Shown here one piece after another: positions 1 to 8,549 of a stretch of 64,000 nucleotides of DNA. Both the position numbers and the translations under genes were made by a program. Each line of letters begins with the position of its first letter. Within the stretch, counting starts at the first letter, position 1. The stretch comes from Bacillota bacterium (lineage in GTDB: Bacteria; Bacillota; Clostridia; Acetivibrionales; DTU013): the NCBI GenBank assembly GCA_023409735.1, contig JAEYRB010000056.1, forward strand, positions 1-64,000, written 5' to 3'. The notes under the pieces were generated by a model, which worked only from the letters and a program-made list of their open reading frames with translations, searched no databases and was not told the DNA's origin.

Positions 1-279
1 ACGTTCAATCGCGGAGCGCTGATTTTCAAAGGATTGAAATCCGATCGGGTAGCACTCCGAGGTAGAAACCACAGCCGTAGCGTCAGTGTGGATCTGAGCG
101 ATTGGAGCTATCTGGGAATCTGGGCAAAGCCCCATGCCGAATACGTCTGTATAGAGCCTTGGAACGGACTTGCCTCGTCAGTTGACTCGAGCAGCAATAT
201 CTGGGAGAAGGAAGGCATCATGTGCCTTGCTCCGAAAGAAAATCGGAGATTTTCAATGAACATTAGCTTTAACTGTTGA
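1..279 (+). CDS. Aldose 1-epimerase (LacX-like), C-terminal part
   Basis: The frame is open from the first base, so the gene starts outside the window; 92 residues remain. The motif WAKPHAEYVCIEPWNG matches the end of LacX-like galactose mutarotases, where the Glu of the EPW motif is the expected general base. The family interconverts the anomers of free aldoses in the cytoplasm, which fits the sugar-catabolic genes that follow. It ends at a TGA 38 bp before a strong two-way terminator, so it is the last gene of its unit. The assignment rests only on the C-terminal third. Confidence 0.8.
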   Translation, partial: TFNRGALIFKGLKSDRVALRGRNHSRSVSVDLSDWSYLGIWAKPHAEYVCIEPWNGLASSVDSSSNIWEKEGIMCLAPKENRRFSMNISFNC

Positions 280-317
280 AAAAAACAAAATTGGAAAACA
301 CGACAGTCAACGTAATT

Positions 318-375
318 AAAAAATCCATGCGCCTGGATCCCTGCCAAAAACGGGATTTGTGCGCATGGATTTTTT
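318..375. terminator. Bidirectional terminator
   Basis: A perfect 15-bp inverted repeat (AAAAAATCCATGCGC at 318-332 and its complement at 361-375) carries a T-run on each strand. It separates the epimerase-like gene from the leftward UroD-family genes and would stop transcription from both sides. Confidence 0.85.
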
Positions 376-418
376 AAGTCTACAGTATAAGAAAGTGAAT
401 ATCAATGATATGGAGATT

Positions 419-583
419 TTACTCCTTCAGGCTCATCTTCTGCCACTGAAAATAGTCCCGGTGGGTGGGATGCACCTTGCCCAGCGACTCCATGGTTAGA
501 AAGAATACCAGTTCAAAGGTGGGGACCTGGCCGCCGATGGGCTCACATTTCAAGATGCGGACAAATCTTTCTCTTTTTGTCAT
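419..583 (-). pseudogene. Truncated UroD-family gene (N-terminal stump)
   Basis: A 54-codon frame begins with ATG at 583 and reads MTKRERFVRILKCEPIGG, followed by PTFELVFFLTMES and KVHPTHRDYFQW. This is the typical N-terminus of uroporphyrinogen-decarboxylase-family proteins of about 340-370 residues. It ends at TAA at 419 where the family should continue for 300 more residues. It lies 9 bp downstream of the full-length UroD-family gene on the same strand, so it looks like the remains of a second gene of a pair, lost by deletion. A functional short peptide is possible but unlikely. Confidence 0.75.
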
Positions 584-592
584 CTTATAGCC

Positions 593-1693
593 TCAATAAA
601 CGCAGCGTTTTGCGGCTTCGGCATATACTAGCAGATTCTCCGTAGGAACGTCAAAAAAGTGGTCGCAGGCGCTCATGATGTAGCCGCCGCCGGCACCGAA
701 GGTTTCAAAAAGGTTCTGCACTTCGTACTCAATCATTTCAGCTGTGCCGGTGGTCAGGACGTTGAACTGATCCATGCCGCCAATGAGAGAGACCTTTCTG
801 CCAAGCGTCTCCTTCACGTGAGGTCTGTCCTCACGAGTCATGTTTCCGCCTATGCTCGGAGGTGACAGCGTTTCGGAAGCATCGCAGCCGTTTCCGGGTA
901 TGATGTCCAGAAGGTGCATCATGCCGCCGCAGGTGTGGTAAACTACGGGCAGACCAATGGCGTGCACGGCTTCGTGGATGATCTTATCATAGGGCAGGCA
1001 GAATTCCATGTGCATGGCAGGAGATATGACGGTGTCGCTGCCGCCTCCTCCGCCGTTTTCAATGAGATCGAATTTCACACCCCGCATCTCCTGCGAAATG
1101 AACTCCAGCCGGTGCTGTAGCAGGATATTCAAAAATTCATGGACCCAGTCCGGATCGTCATAGCAGGCGTAGATCATCTCCTGGGTTCCGGCCAGCATGT
1201 GGGTGGCCTGAAAGCAGCCGCCCTGGAAATAGGGGACACAGGCACGCAGTATACCGTCTTCACCGAGACGATCGTAGAGCTGCTGTGTCTTTTTCCGGTC
1301 AATGCGGAAACGGGGATAGTAGTCACGGTAGAGATAAATATCCTCGGGATTCTTTATCATGTGCTCGGCATACCAGCCTGTACAAGCGTTGTAGGCATAC
1401 CTGTAGCTGAGCTTGCCCTTGGGGGTGGTGACCTCGTGGAACTCGGTGGTGACACCCCCGGAAACCGTTGTTTTTACGATGGTATCCACCCAGTCGGGGG
1501 TGCTTCCCTGATAATAAATGGAGCCGTCGGTCACAGCGGCGTCCATGCCAAAGTGGCGGAAGGCATCAATCTGATCCATGCCGTCCATGTATTTGTCCAG
1601 GTGATAGGGGAGCCATTGGTGGACAGTTGCGGGTAGCCTGTCTGGTCTGCCACCGCTCAGTGCCGTAAGCATTCTCTCTTTGGAAGTCATCAT
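593..1693 (-). CDS. UroD-family methyltransferase (MtaA/CmuA-like)
   Basis: This 366-residue protein belongs to the uroporphyrinogen decarboxylase family. It carries His253-x-Cys255 (in YHTCGG) and Cys343 (in SACDHFF), matching the His/Cys/Cys zinc site of methylcobamide:thiol methyltransferases such as MtaA. This points to methyl transfer and not to haem synthesis. No corrinoid protein or haem gene is adjacent; it instead sits at the edge of a glycan locus, divergent from an exported GH76-like protein and sharing its promoter region. Two ATGs (1693, 1690) follow an AGAGG site. The methyl donor and acceptor cannot be read from the sequence. Demethylation of a methylated sugar or aglycone is one possibility, and that is inference. 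Confidence 0.8.
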   Translation of the reverse strand: MMTSKERMLTALSGGRPDRLPATVHQWLPYHLDKYMDGMDQIDAFRHFGMDAAVTDGSIYYQGSTPDWVDTIVKTTVSGGVTTEFHEVTTPKGKLSYRYAYNACTGWYAEHMIKNPEDIYLYRDYYPRFRIDRKKTQQLYDRLGEDGILRACVPYFQGGCFQATHMLAGTQEMIYACYDDPDWVHEFLNILLQHRLEFISQEMRGVKFDLIENGGGGGSDTVISPAMHMEFCLPYDKIIHEAVHAIGLPVVYHTCGGMMHLLDIIPGNGCDASETLSPPSIGGNMTREDRPHVKETLGRKVSLIGGMDQFNVLTTGTAEMIEYEVQNLFETFGAGGGYIMSACDHFFDVPTENLLVYAEAAKRCVY

Positions 1694-1757
1694 ATCAAAA
1701 ACCTCTTTTCTATATTATCCTTTGAAATGGCGGTATATACAGAGTGTAACTATACTC

Positions 1758-1820
1758 AGCATAGCACGTTAATGATAATATGTCAATCCAATTGACATAA
1801 TAGTATAGGCATAGTAGAAT
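1758..1820. promoter_or_regulatory. Divergent promoters sharing one palindromic operator
   Basis: A perfect inverted repeat, TATGTCAAT and ATTGACATA separated by 3 bp, spans 1779-1799. Each arm contains a TTGACA -35 box. Rightward: TTGACA at 1792-1797, 17 bp, TAGAAT at 1815-1820, for the lipoprotein gene. Leftward: TTGACA (complement of 1781-1786), 17 bp, TATGCT (complement of 1758-1763), for the UroD-family gene. A protein bound to the palindrome would cover both -35 boxes. The GntR/LacI regulator at 13070 is the natural candidate. Confidence 0.75.
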
Positions 1821-1871
1821 AAAACTGACAATTGTAAATAACTGCAAGCTCTATTTCGAAAGGAAACAACA

Positions 1872-3656
1872 ATGAAAAACAAGCACTCGAAAAGATTTTT
1901 AACAGTAATACTGGTATTTTCCATGCTTCTCTCTGGATGCAGCACTGCCCCGCCGGCTGAAAGCAGTACCCCCGAGCCAACGTCAGTGCCTGCCGAGATC
2001 AATGGGGAATGGACACTACCCCAGGACTGGAGCGCAGAGGCGGGGATGATATGTGCTTCTTCGGCCGGCGAGGCTCATTACGAAGCTGCCAGCCTGAAAG
2101 GTCGTTGGCAGTTGGAGGCGGATATACTATTTGCCGATACAAAATACGCAAGAGCAGTGCTTTACAACAATAAGTGGGAGCCCGTTCTATCGGTCTCTCT
2201 GGAGAGAGATGGCAATAAGCTCAACTGTAATCTGGATACTCAGTTTAGAGACCAGTGGAAGCATGAGGTTGAGGGCAAAAGCGGTATTAAGTTCGACAAG
2301 AATATGCCTGTCCATGTTACTGCGATCAAATATGAGGGAATTTCCCGCTTATATGTGACCCTTTCACAAAGCGACAAAGTAATTTATGAGATGGAGACTG
2401 ATACACTGACCGAGCGAATCATCTCAAGTATCAGCAAAGCAGGCATGGAATGTGGCCCCGGTACCCGCTTCTCCGATTTCTCCTTCGCAGAATCGTCTAT
2501 TCCCCAGTCACCGGCAGAGAAGCTGATTGAGACCGTAAAGCCGGGAGACGATGGCTTCTATCTTGCGCTTGCCAGGCTTGCCACGGACGATCTGATTTCA
2601 AACTTCTGGACCGGCGACACAAAAACAGGCAAGATTGCTCCAACCTGGTCCGGCTTTACGGGAGATCTTACCGATGAGAGAGGCTCAATATGGGAGACAG
2701 CCATGCTGTATTTCTGCATATATGATATGTGGCGGATTACTGGTGACAGCTATTATTATGATCTTATCAGCGCTGAGGCGAAATTCTTCCGGAACAAGTT
2801 TAAGGCCGAGGAATTGGAAAACGCGGGAGGCCTCTTCAATTGGGCATCTGATGATTGTGCGTGGAACGCTATGATGCTGGTTTCCTACTATACCGTGACC
2901 GGTGATCAGTGGTTTCTTGACAGGGCCATTGGGCTTTTGGACAATGTGGACAAACGCTGGTACGATGCGGAGCTTGACGGTATTTACTATAAAGACGGCG
3001 TGGATTTTATGTCCCTCTACGAGGTGGGCATTGCCTGGGCCTGGCTGCAGATATGGGAGATTACCGGTGAGCAGCGTTTCTACGATCTGGCACTGCGTTC
3101 CTATAACGGTATGCATGATCGTCTTATCCGGGATGACGGTATCTATTACTGTGAGGCGAACCGTGCTTTCCATAAGGGCAACGAAAATGAGATTGGTGAG
3201 GCCGGAAGTGCATCCTTCCTAACCGGTAACATGGCCATGGCTGCCCTTTCTGCTAAATTCTACCGTATTACCGGTGATAAAAAATATCTGGAACGCGCAT
3301 ATAAGACCAACGAGGGCCTTTTGAAATGGTATGACAATCACGGCGTGCTTCTCAACGACCGCGATGCCTGGACCAACGGCACTTATGCCGCCTTCTACGC
3401 CTCCGAGGTATTGACCATGCCCGATACGGAGGCCATGCAGAAGCTTCTGAAGGATACCGCTGTTTCTATCAGTATCAACGCCAGAACCATTGACGGCTAC
3501 TACGGCGGCTCATGGAGTGGGCCGGCGGAAGGCAGCGGCTCCACCTGGTACTGCAAAAACAGCGTTCCTCAGCAAAGCATGACCACCGGCACTTCGGTTT
3601 TGATGGTTGTTTCCGCCGCTGTCCTGGAGGCAGGTATAGAGCATTATACAAGATAA
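1872..3656 (+). CDS. Exported GH76-like lipoprotein with N-terminal lectin-like domain
   Basis: The N-terminus is a lipoprotein signal ending LLSGC, with Cys23 as the anchor. Residues about 40-215 look like a beta-rich, concanavalin-type domain. Residues about 225-590 form an all-helical barrel with repeated (R)ITGD/TGEQ segments, as in GH76 alpha-1,6-mannanases and related (alpha/alpha)6 enzymes. Asp327-Asp328 in SDDCAW fits the paired catalytic aspartates of GH76. A second, cytoplasmic relative lies at 7305-8534 and shares the NDRD motif. The start has AAAGGA 8 bp upstream. It probably acts on the outer surface on a mannose-containing polymer; GH76 is a best fit, not proven. Confidence 0.7.
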   Translation: MKNKHSKRFLTVILVFSMLLSGCSTAPPAESSTPEPTSVPAEINGEWTLPQDWSAEAGMICASSAGEAHYEAASLKGRWQLEADILFADTKYARAVLYNNKWEPVLSVSLERDGNKLNCNLDTQFRDQWKHEVEGKSGIKFDKNMPVHVTAIKYEGISRLYVTLSQSDKVIYEMETDTLTERIISSISKAGMECGPGTRFSDFSFAESSIPQSPAEKLIETVKPGDDGFYLALARLATDDLISNFWTGDTKTGKIAPTWSGFTGDLTDERGSIWETAMLYFCIYDMWRITGDSYYYDLISAEAKFFRNKFKAEELENAGGLFNWASDDCAWNAMMLVSYYTVTGDQWFLDRAIGLLDNVDKRWYDAELDGIYYKDGVDFMSLYEVGIAWAWLQIWEITGEQRFYDLALRSYNGMHDRLIRDDGIYYCEANRAFHKGNENEIGEAGSASFLTGNMAMAALSAKFYRITGDKKYLERAYKTNEGLLKWYDNHGVLLNDRDAWTNGTYAAFYASEVLTMPDTEAMQKLLKDTAVSISINARTIDGYYGGSWSGPAEGSGSTWYCKNSVPQQSMTTGTSVLMVVSAAVLEAGIEHYTR

Positions 3657-3681
3657 GAAAGAGAATGAGTATACGAGAACG

Positions 3682-3897
3682 AACTTTATGGAGTATGTGT
3701 GAATCGCTCGGGTACAGTACGGTGCCGAACAGATCCTTTGCGGAAAATCCATCACAGAGGCGGCTATGGAGGCCGGATATGACACACTGGGAGGCTTTGA
3801 AAAAGCCTTCCGGTGTGTATACGGCTGTACACCGTCAGATTATAAACAGAATGAAACCAATGCTGTTTATATTATGAAAGGAGAAAACAGAAGATGA
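3682..3897 (+). pseudogene. Remnant of an AraC-family regulator (HTH end)
   Basis: The frame reads NFMEYV, then an in-frame TGA at 3700-3702, then IARVQYGAEQILCGKSITEA, AGYDTLGGFEKAFR and YGCTPSDYK, ending with TGA at 3895-3897. This is the C-terminal AraC/XylS helix-turn-helix pair. The sensing domain and first helices are absent. Its last codons supply the AAAGGAG ribosome binding site of the next gene, so the relic persists as a leader. Originally it may have regulated this sugar locus. Confidence 0.8.
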
Positions 3898-6167
3898 TGC
3901 CTCTATCTGAACGTTGCAGCTTCCTGAGAGAGGAGGCAATTCGGCATAGCAATCAGGAACATTTTCGGGCCCAGCCCTGGGTATATCTCAATATCGGCTG
4001 GGCAAAAGCTTTTGAGGATGGCCTTTACAATTCGGAAATCGTAGCCTCCGGTCTGGCCTCCATTATCCGGAATATGACGCCATGGATTGCTCCTCGGGAG
4101 CTGTTGGTTGGCTTCAACTACGGAGATGGCCCTATGAAGGAATGCTGTGAGCCGAAGAACACGACTGAATGGCGCAGGATCATGGCCCAAAGCCATATAC
4201 CGGAGGAAAAGATACAAGAGTATTTACATATCATTGATTCCGGAAAAGGGACTTTTCATATAACACTCAACTACGTGCTCACTCCCTCCGAGCTTGACAT
4301 GCAGGATGACAGAAGCGGGATCGGGCGGATAATCGACCATTCCCATACGGTGTTAGGCTATGAGCAGGTGCTGAAGTTAGGCTTTTCCGGCCTGCTAGAA
4401 AAAGTGGAGAAATATGAGAGGCTCAATGGCAGCAATCCTGTCTACCGTTCCATGAAAATTCTCTGCACCGCTGCCTGTGAAATGGGCCTGCGCTATGCGG
4501 ACAAAGCAAAAGAGCTTCTGGAAAGCGGCAGAGGAGAATATGATCCGGAGGATCTGCGGAGTATTATTGAGACCTGCACTCAGGTTCCTGCAAAGCCTGC
4601 ACGGAGCTTTTGCGAGGCATTGCAGGCCCTTTGGTTTGCCCATATTCTCAATACCTGGGAAGACGGCATCAATGCCAACTCCTTGGGGCGCCTTGACCAG
4701 ATTCTGTACCCCTATTATGTAGAGGATATCCGCAGGGGAGTACTTACCATGGAGAAGGCTTTCGAACTAATCTGCTGCTTGTGGATCAAGCTCTACCGTG
4801 ACTATGACGTACAACAGTCCTGTGTAGGTGGCACCGACGCCGACGGAAAAAGTCAGGTCAATGAGCTTTCCTATCTGATGCTGGATGCCACCGAGCAGTT
4901 GAACTTCATTCGCTGCCTATCGGTGCGTTTCGGCAGAAATACAGAGCCAGAGTTCCTCAAACGGGCATTGGAGGTCGTAGGTCATGTGCAGAAGGGGGTT
5001 CCATTCTTCTTCAATGACGAGGTGATGATCCCTGCCCTGATGTACAAGGGAATTCCCAGAGAGGATGCCTGCGGATATACCGAACTGGGCTGCGTGGAGA
5101 CCACCATTCCGGGAAAGGCCAACCCCCATGCGGTAACAGGAGAAACGAATCTACTGAAGGCTGTGGAATATGTGCTCTGCAACGGAAGCAGCATGATGTT
5201 TCCCGAAAAGGCTCCCGGCGTAAAAACCGGCGGGCCGGAAAAGCTGGATAGCTTTGAAAAATTTTACCACGCTATTCTGGTGCAGATCGCCCGTATCCTG
5301 AATGTCACCTGTCGGGTGGTAGCAGAGTTCCGCCCGGACGCTGTCCACAATTCTCAGTGCCCCGTAAAGTCTTTGCTGACAGAGGGCTGCATAGAAAGTG
5401 GACGAGATTTCAACGATGGCGGAGCAAAATATGATTATTATCAGATCATGATCGGCGGCATACCCAATCTGGCCGACTCCCTTATGGTCATAAAAAAGTT
5501 CGTATATGAGGACAGACTGCTGACCCTTTCGGAGCTTCGATGCATATTAGAAGAGAACTATCCCAATGAAGCTATCAGACAGATGTTTCTCAATAAAGCA
5601 CCGAAGTTTGGCAACGATGACGATGAAGTAGATACTCTGGCCACATCCCTGCTGAATTTCTGCTGTGACGAGCTGGATGAGCTCAGTGAGAAATACTCTC
5701 TTTCCTTCCACGCCCAGCCCTTTACCTTCAAATGGATGATCGATGACGGCTTTGCCAGTGCTGCCTCGCCCGACGGACGCAGAGCGGGAGAACCCACTGC
5801 CTATAGCTGCAGCCCCATGCAGGGAAGGGACTTCCTTGGTCTTACAGCTCTTCTGAACTCCCTTTCTAAGCTGCCCACAACCAGAACGCCCGGCACTACC
5901 TCCGCCATTGTCGAGGTAGACCCCAAGCTCTTCTGTGACAGCAATATAGACATTCTGACAGATATTCTCATTGCTGCAGGTAATAAGGGCCTGAGCAATG
6001 TGCAGTTCAACACCGTGTCTGCTAAGACTCTGATTGATGCACAGAAATATCCCGACAAGTACAATAACCTGGCAGTGCGCGTCTGCGGCTTCAGCCAGAA
6101 GTTTAATCTGCTGACCCCTGAGCTGCAGGATCATATTATAGGAAGGACGAAGCACACATGCCTCTGA
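3894..6167 (+). CDS. Glycyl radical enzyme, eliminase/dehydratase type, unknown substrate
   Basis: At 757 residues this is the size of PFL-like glycyl radical enzymes. The thiyl-forming Cys400 lies in GCVET, with the Glu402 base two residues on. This is the single-Cys pattern of glycerol/diol dehydratases and C-N or C-S lyases, and not the Cys-Cys pair of pyruvate formate-lyase. The radical loop RVCGFSQKF near the C-terminus places Gly732. The gene overlaps its activase by 10 bp, so the two are translationally coupled. ATGs at 3894 and 3897 follow AAAGGAG. The context of mannosidase, GH76-like genes and sugar transporter suggests an anaerobic elimination on a sugar-derived polyol or glycoside fragment. 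The substrate is not deducible. Confidence 0.88.
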   Translation: MMPLSERCSFLREEAIRHSNQEHFRAQPWVYLNIGWAKAFEDGLYNSEIVASGLASIIRNMTPWIAPRELLVGFNYGDGPMKECCEPKNTTEWRRIMAQSHIPEEKIQEYLHIIDSGKGTFHITLNYVLTPSELDMQDDRSGIGRIIDHSHTVLGYEQVLKLGFSGLLEKVEKYERLNGSNPVYRSMKILCTAACEMGLRYADKAKELLESGRGEYDPEDLRSIIETCTQVPAKPARSFCEALQALWFAHILNTWEDGINANSLGRLDQILYPYYVEDIRRGVLTMEKAFELICCLWIKLYRDYDVQQSCVGGTDADGKSQVNELSYLMLDATEQLNFIRCLSVRFGRNTEPEFLKRALEVVGHVQKGVPFFFNDEVMIPALMYKGIPREDACGYTELGCVETTIPGKANPHAVTGETNLLKAVEYVLCNGSSMMFPEKAPGVKTGGPEKLDSFEKFYHAILVQIARILNVTCRVVAEFRPDAVHNSQCPVKSLLTEGCIESGRDFNDGGAKYDYYQIMIGGIPNLADSLMVIKKFVYEDRLLTLSELRCILEENYPNEAIRQMFLNKAPKFGNDDDEVDTLATSLLNFCCDELDELSEKYSLSFHAQPFTFKWMIDDGFASAASPDGRRAGEPTAYSCSPMQGRDFLGLTALLNSLSKLPTTRTPGTTSAIVEVDPKLFCDSNIDILTDILIAAGNKGLSNVQFNTVSAKTLIDAQKYPDKYNNLAVRVCGFSQKFNLLTPELQDHIIGRTKHTCL

Positions 6168-7075
6168 GAGCACCTGTCACCAATATTTCCCGATGCTCCA
6201 TTCATGACGGCCCAGGGGTGCGTACTGTGGTTTTCCTTAAGGGCTGTGCCATGAGATGTCGCTGGTGCCACAATCCGGAGACCCAGAGCGCATCGGGCAA
6301 GGTAATGTTCACATACAGTAAGTGTATAGGCTGCGGCAGATGCGCAGATCTTTGCCCACAGCATCACCGGGTGGAAAACGGCAGAGCGTCGTATTTTCGT
6401 GAAGGCTGCATGGACTGCGGCAAATGTGCGGAGGGCTGTCCCACAGGGGCACTTAGCTTCTGCGGTGGAGAGATAGGTGTGGAGGAAACACTGCGTGAGA
6501 TAGAAAAGGACAGAGCCTATTATATGAGCAGCGGAGGGGGAGTGACCGTATCCGGTGGCGAATGCCTCATGTATCCGGATTTCACTGTAGAGCTTTTGGA
6601 GGCGTGCCGAGCTCTTAACATCGGCACTGCTGTCGAAAGTGCACTGTTCGTGCCTTGGCAGAATGCGGCAATGGTATTTCCTAATGCGGATCTTCTGCTT
6701 TTGGATCTAAAGCACCCGGATCCTGAGAAGCATCACTATTGGACGGGGCAGAGCAGCAAAATCATTCTTGACAACCTGGACAGGCTTTCCCATATACATG
6801 AAAACATCACTGTACGTATTCCAGTTATCCCGGGTGTGAATGACGGCGATGAGGAAATCAACGGCTTTGGCAGGATCATCTCCGGTTTTGGAGAAGGTGT
6901 GAAACAGGTGGAGCTTCTGCGCTATAACCATCTTGCTGAGGGAAAATATATCGCCGGCGGCTGGGAATATACCCATTTTGCCGACGAGCCGCAGAGCGAT
7001 GAACGCATGGAGAAACTGAGGAACAGACTGAGTCGGGCTTTGGACGGCAAAGTGCCTGTCAGCTTCAGAAGATAG
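6158..7075 (+). CDS. Glycyl radical enzyme activating enzyme
   Basis: This 305-residue radical SAM protein has the activase signature CAMRCRWC (CX3CX2C) near residue 30. Two ferredoxin-like cysteine clusters follow (CIGCGRCADLCP and CMDCGKCAEGCP), as in activases of dehydratase-type glycyl radical enzymes. It would cleave S-adenosylmethionine and abstract hydrogen from Gly732 of the enzyme encoded just upstream. Its start codon overlaps the upstream stop. It is the last rightward gene before a hairpin and a convergent operon. Confidence 0.92.
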   Translation: MPLRAPVTNISRCSIHDGPGVRTVVFLKGCAMRCRWCHNPETQSASGKVMFTYSKCIGCGRCADLCPQHHRVENGRASYFREGCMDCGKCAEGCPTGALSFCGGEIGVEETLREIEKDRAYYMSSGGGVTVSGGECLMYPDFTVELLEACRALNIGTAVESALFVPWQNAAMVFPNADLLLLDLKHPDPEKHHYWTGQSSKIILDNLDRLSHIHENITVRIPVIPGVNDGDEEINGFGRIISGFGEGVKQVELLRYNHLAEGKYIAGGWEYTHFADEPQSDERMEKLRNRLSRALDGKVPVSFRR

Positions 7076-7187
7076 GTAAAAATGCAGAAAGTGAGTAGAA
7101 TGCTCCTTTCGGCAGCTCCTTGACATACAGCTCCACCACAGGAGGAGAATCCTTTGTTTTATTAAAATATCTGAAATAGAATAGAAC

Positions 7188-7212
7188 TGCCGGAGGCAAA
7201 ATGCCTCCGGCA
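7188..7212. terminator. Intergenic GC-rich hairpin between convergent genes
   Basis: A perfect 11-bp stem, TGCCGGAGGCA / TGCCTCCGGCA with an AAA loop, lies between the convergent activase and GH76-like genes. It lacks a clear T-run on either strand, so it may be a weak terminator or an RNA-stabilising 3' hairpin. Confidence 0.5.
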
Positions 7213-7219
7213 CCTTAAA

Positions 7220-7291
7220 TTAACGGCGTTGTACCTCCGGTCTACAGCAAAAAGGCGAGGATGGTTCGATGCATTCGAGACCCTTTGTTAT
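7220..7291. repeat. Diverged copy of the GCGTTG...CTACAGCAAAAAGG repeat
   Basis: It shares CTACAGCAAAAAGGCGAG and a TCGATGC...CGAGACC tail with the 66-bp repeats at 21922-22053 and 28534-28598. It is the most diverged copy, located just beyond the 3' end of the leftward GH76-like gene. Confidence 0.6.
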
Positions 7292-7304
7292 TGGAGGGAA
7301 AACA

Positions 7305-8534
7305 TCAGGAATTATATGTGGGCTTGTAGCCTTTACTCTCCAGAAGTGCCGCGGCACAGATCATTGTCACACTGGTAGCGCTTATCATCATATTGCTGGC
7401 AAAATATCCGAGGCGGGGATGACTTACGTTGTCAGGTGTACAGACCTTGCTCCACCAGGGATAATAAATGCCGTTGCAGTTCTTGCCACCGGTATAGATA
7501 TTATCGGCGGTACGGAAGAGCATGTTTCGCTCAAAATCGGTGCCATACTCGGTTCCCAGCAGGGAATGAACATAGTAGCGAATCATGGTGGCATTAGTGT
7601 GAATGTCACGGTCGTTCATGTAAGCGCCGTTGACATTATAGATCTGAGACATGGCCTTACTGGTCTCAAGTGCCTTTTTCAGGTAGCTCTTATCGCTGGT
7701 GCTCTTGTATAGCTCCACATTTAGAGCTGCCATGCCCATGCCGATAAAGATACCGCAGACGCTGCCCAGCTCATCGATCCGATTGGGATCTACGCCACCG
7801 CTGGGACCGTTGCGCTCTGGACGGTTCTCTCTGTCCTGATTGTAGTCCACCCAGTAGAGGTAATCTACGGTGTCAACGACCAGATCGCCGTCGTCGGCGA
7901 GGCCGTGAGGCACTGTGTATTTTCTGTCACGGCGGAAGTATTTCTCGGTCCACTCATAGAGCACCATGGTCTTATCAAAAAGTTCCTGGCTGTAAAGGTC
8001 AGTACCTTTTGTCATACGGCAGTACTCCCAAGCGGTGATGAGCAGGCTCACAATATAGCTGGACTTCCAATGGTCGTTATACTGAGCCCAGTCATTATAC
8101 CAAAGTCCGTTCTCTAGGGGACCATCGCTGTAATGCTCATAAGCACCCAGGAGGGTTTTTTTAACCATTTCTGCCATCTCACGGTCGCCTGTAAGACGGA
8201 AGAACATGAAGTATGCCATCACATCCCAGCCGGTATCGTCCAGTGCCAGGTTGGGCTCGTGACCGAAGTTGGCAGTCAGTTGTTCGTAAGAGAAGACCCT
8301 TTTCAGATAGTCCCGGGTGCCGAGAATCCGGCGCTTAGTCTCCTCGTCACCGGTGGCATCGTAGTAGTTTTCCATAGCAATGAGCAGCATGGTGATTTCC
8401 CAGATCATCAGCGGCTTTTCGACGATAATACCGCAGTGTACACCCTTGATGTGACCGCCGTCTTCTTCGGTCCAGAACCGGGCATACATATCGTCCAGCG
8501 CGTTCTTGGCCATTTCATGGTATGAAAGCTTCAT
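7305..8534 (-). CDS. Cytoplasmic GH76-like glycoside hydrolase
   Basis: This 409-residue, all-helical protein has repeated TGD-containing helical hairpins (YYDATGDEET, FRLTGDREM) and an Asp99-Asp100 pair in LDDTGW. It also has a MNDRD motif shared with the exported relative at 1872-3656. There is no signal peptide, so it acts inside the cell, which is unusual for GH76. It is the third gene of the leftward unit GH38, PHP, GH76-like, 15 bp after the PHP gene, with AAAGGA before its ATG. It probably trims imported oligosaccharides together with the mannosidase. A distant AGE-type epimerase or GH105-like activity cannot be excluded. Confidence 0.65.
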   Translation of the reverse strand: MKLSYHEMAKNALDDMYARFWTEEDGGHIKGVHCGIIVEKPLMIWEITMLLIAMENYYDATGDEETKRRILGTRDYLKRVFSYEQLTANFGHEPNLALDDTGWDVMAYFMFFRLTGDREMAEMVKKTLLGAYEHYSDGPLENGLWYNDWAQYNDHWKSSYIVSLLITAWEYCRMTKGTDLYSQELFDKTMVLYEWTEKYFRRDRKYTVPHGLADDGDLVVDTVDYLYWVDYNQDRENRPERNGPSGGVDPNRIDELGSVCGIFIGMGMAALNVELYKSTSDKSYLKKALETSKAMSQIYNVNGAYMNDRDIHTNATMIRYYVHSLLGTEYGTDFERNMLFRTADNIYTGGKNCNGIYYPWWSKVCTPDNVSHPRLGYFASNMMISATSVTMICAAALLESKGYKPTYNS

Positions 8535-8549
8535 GGTAGTTGTGTCCTT

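Noticed and set aside
593..1693. Haem-pathway uroporphyrinogen decarboxylase (HemE)
   Set aside because: The His-x-Cys and late Cys ligands and the sugar-locus context point to the MtaA/CmuA branch, and no other haem genes are present.
3894..6167. Pyruvate formate-lyase
   Set aside because: The active site has one Cys followed by Val-Glu and not the Cys-Cys pair of pyruvate formate-lyase.
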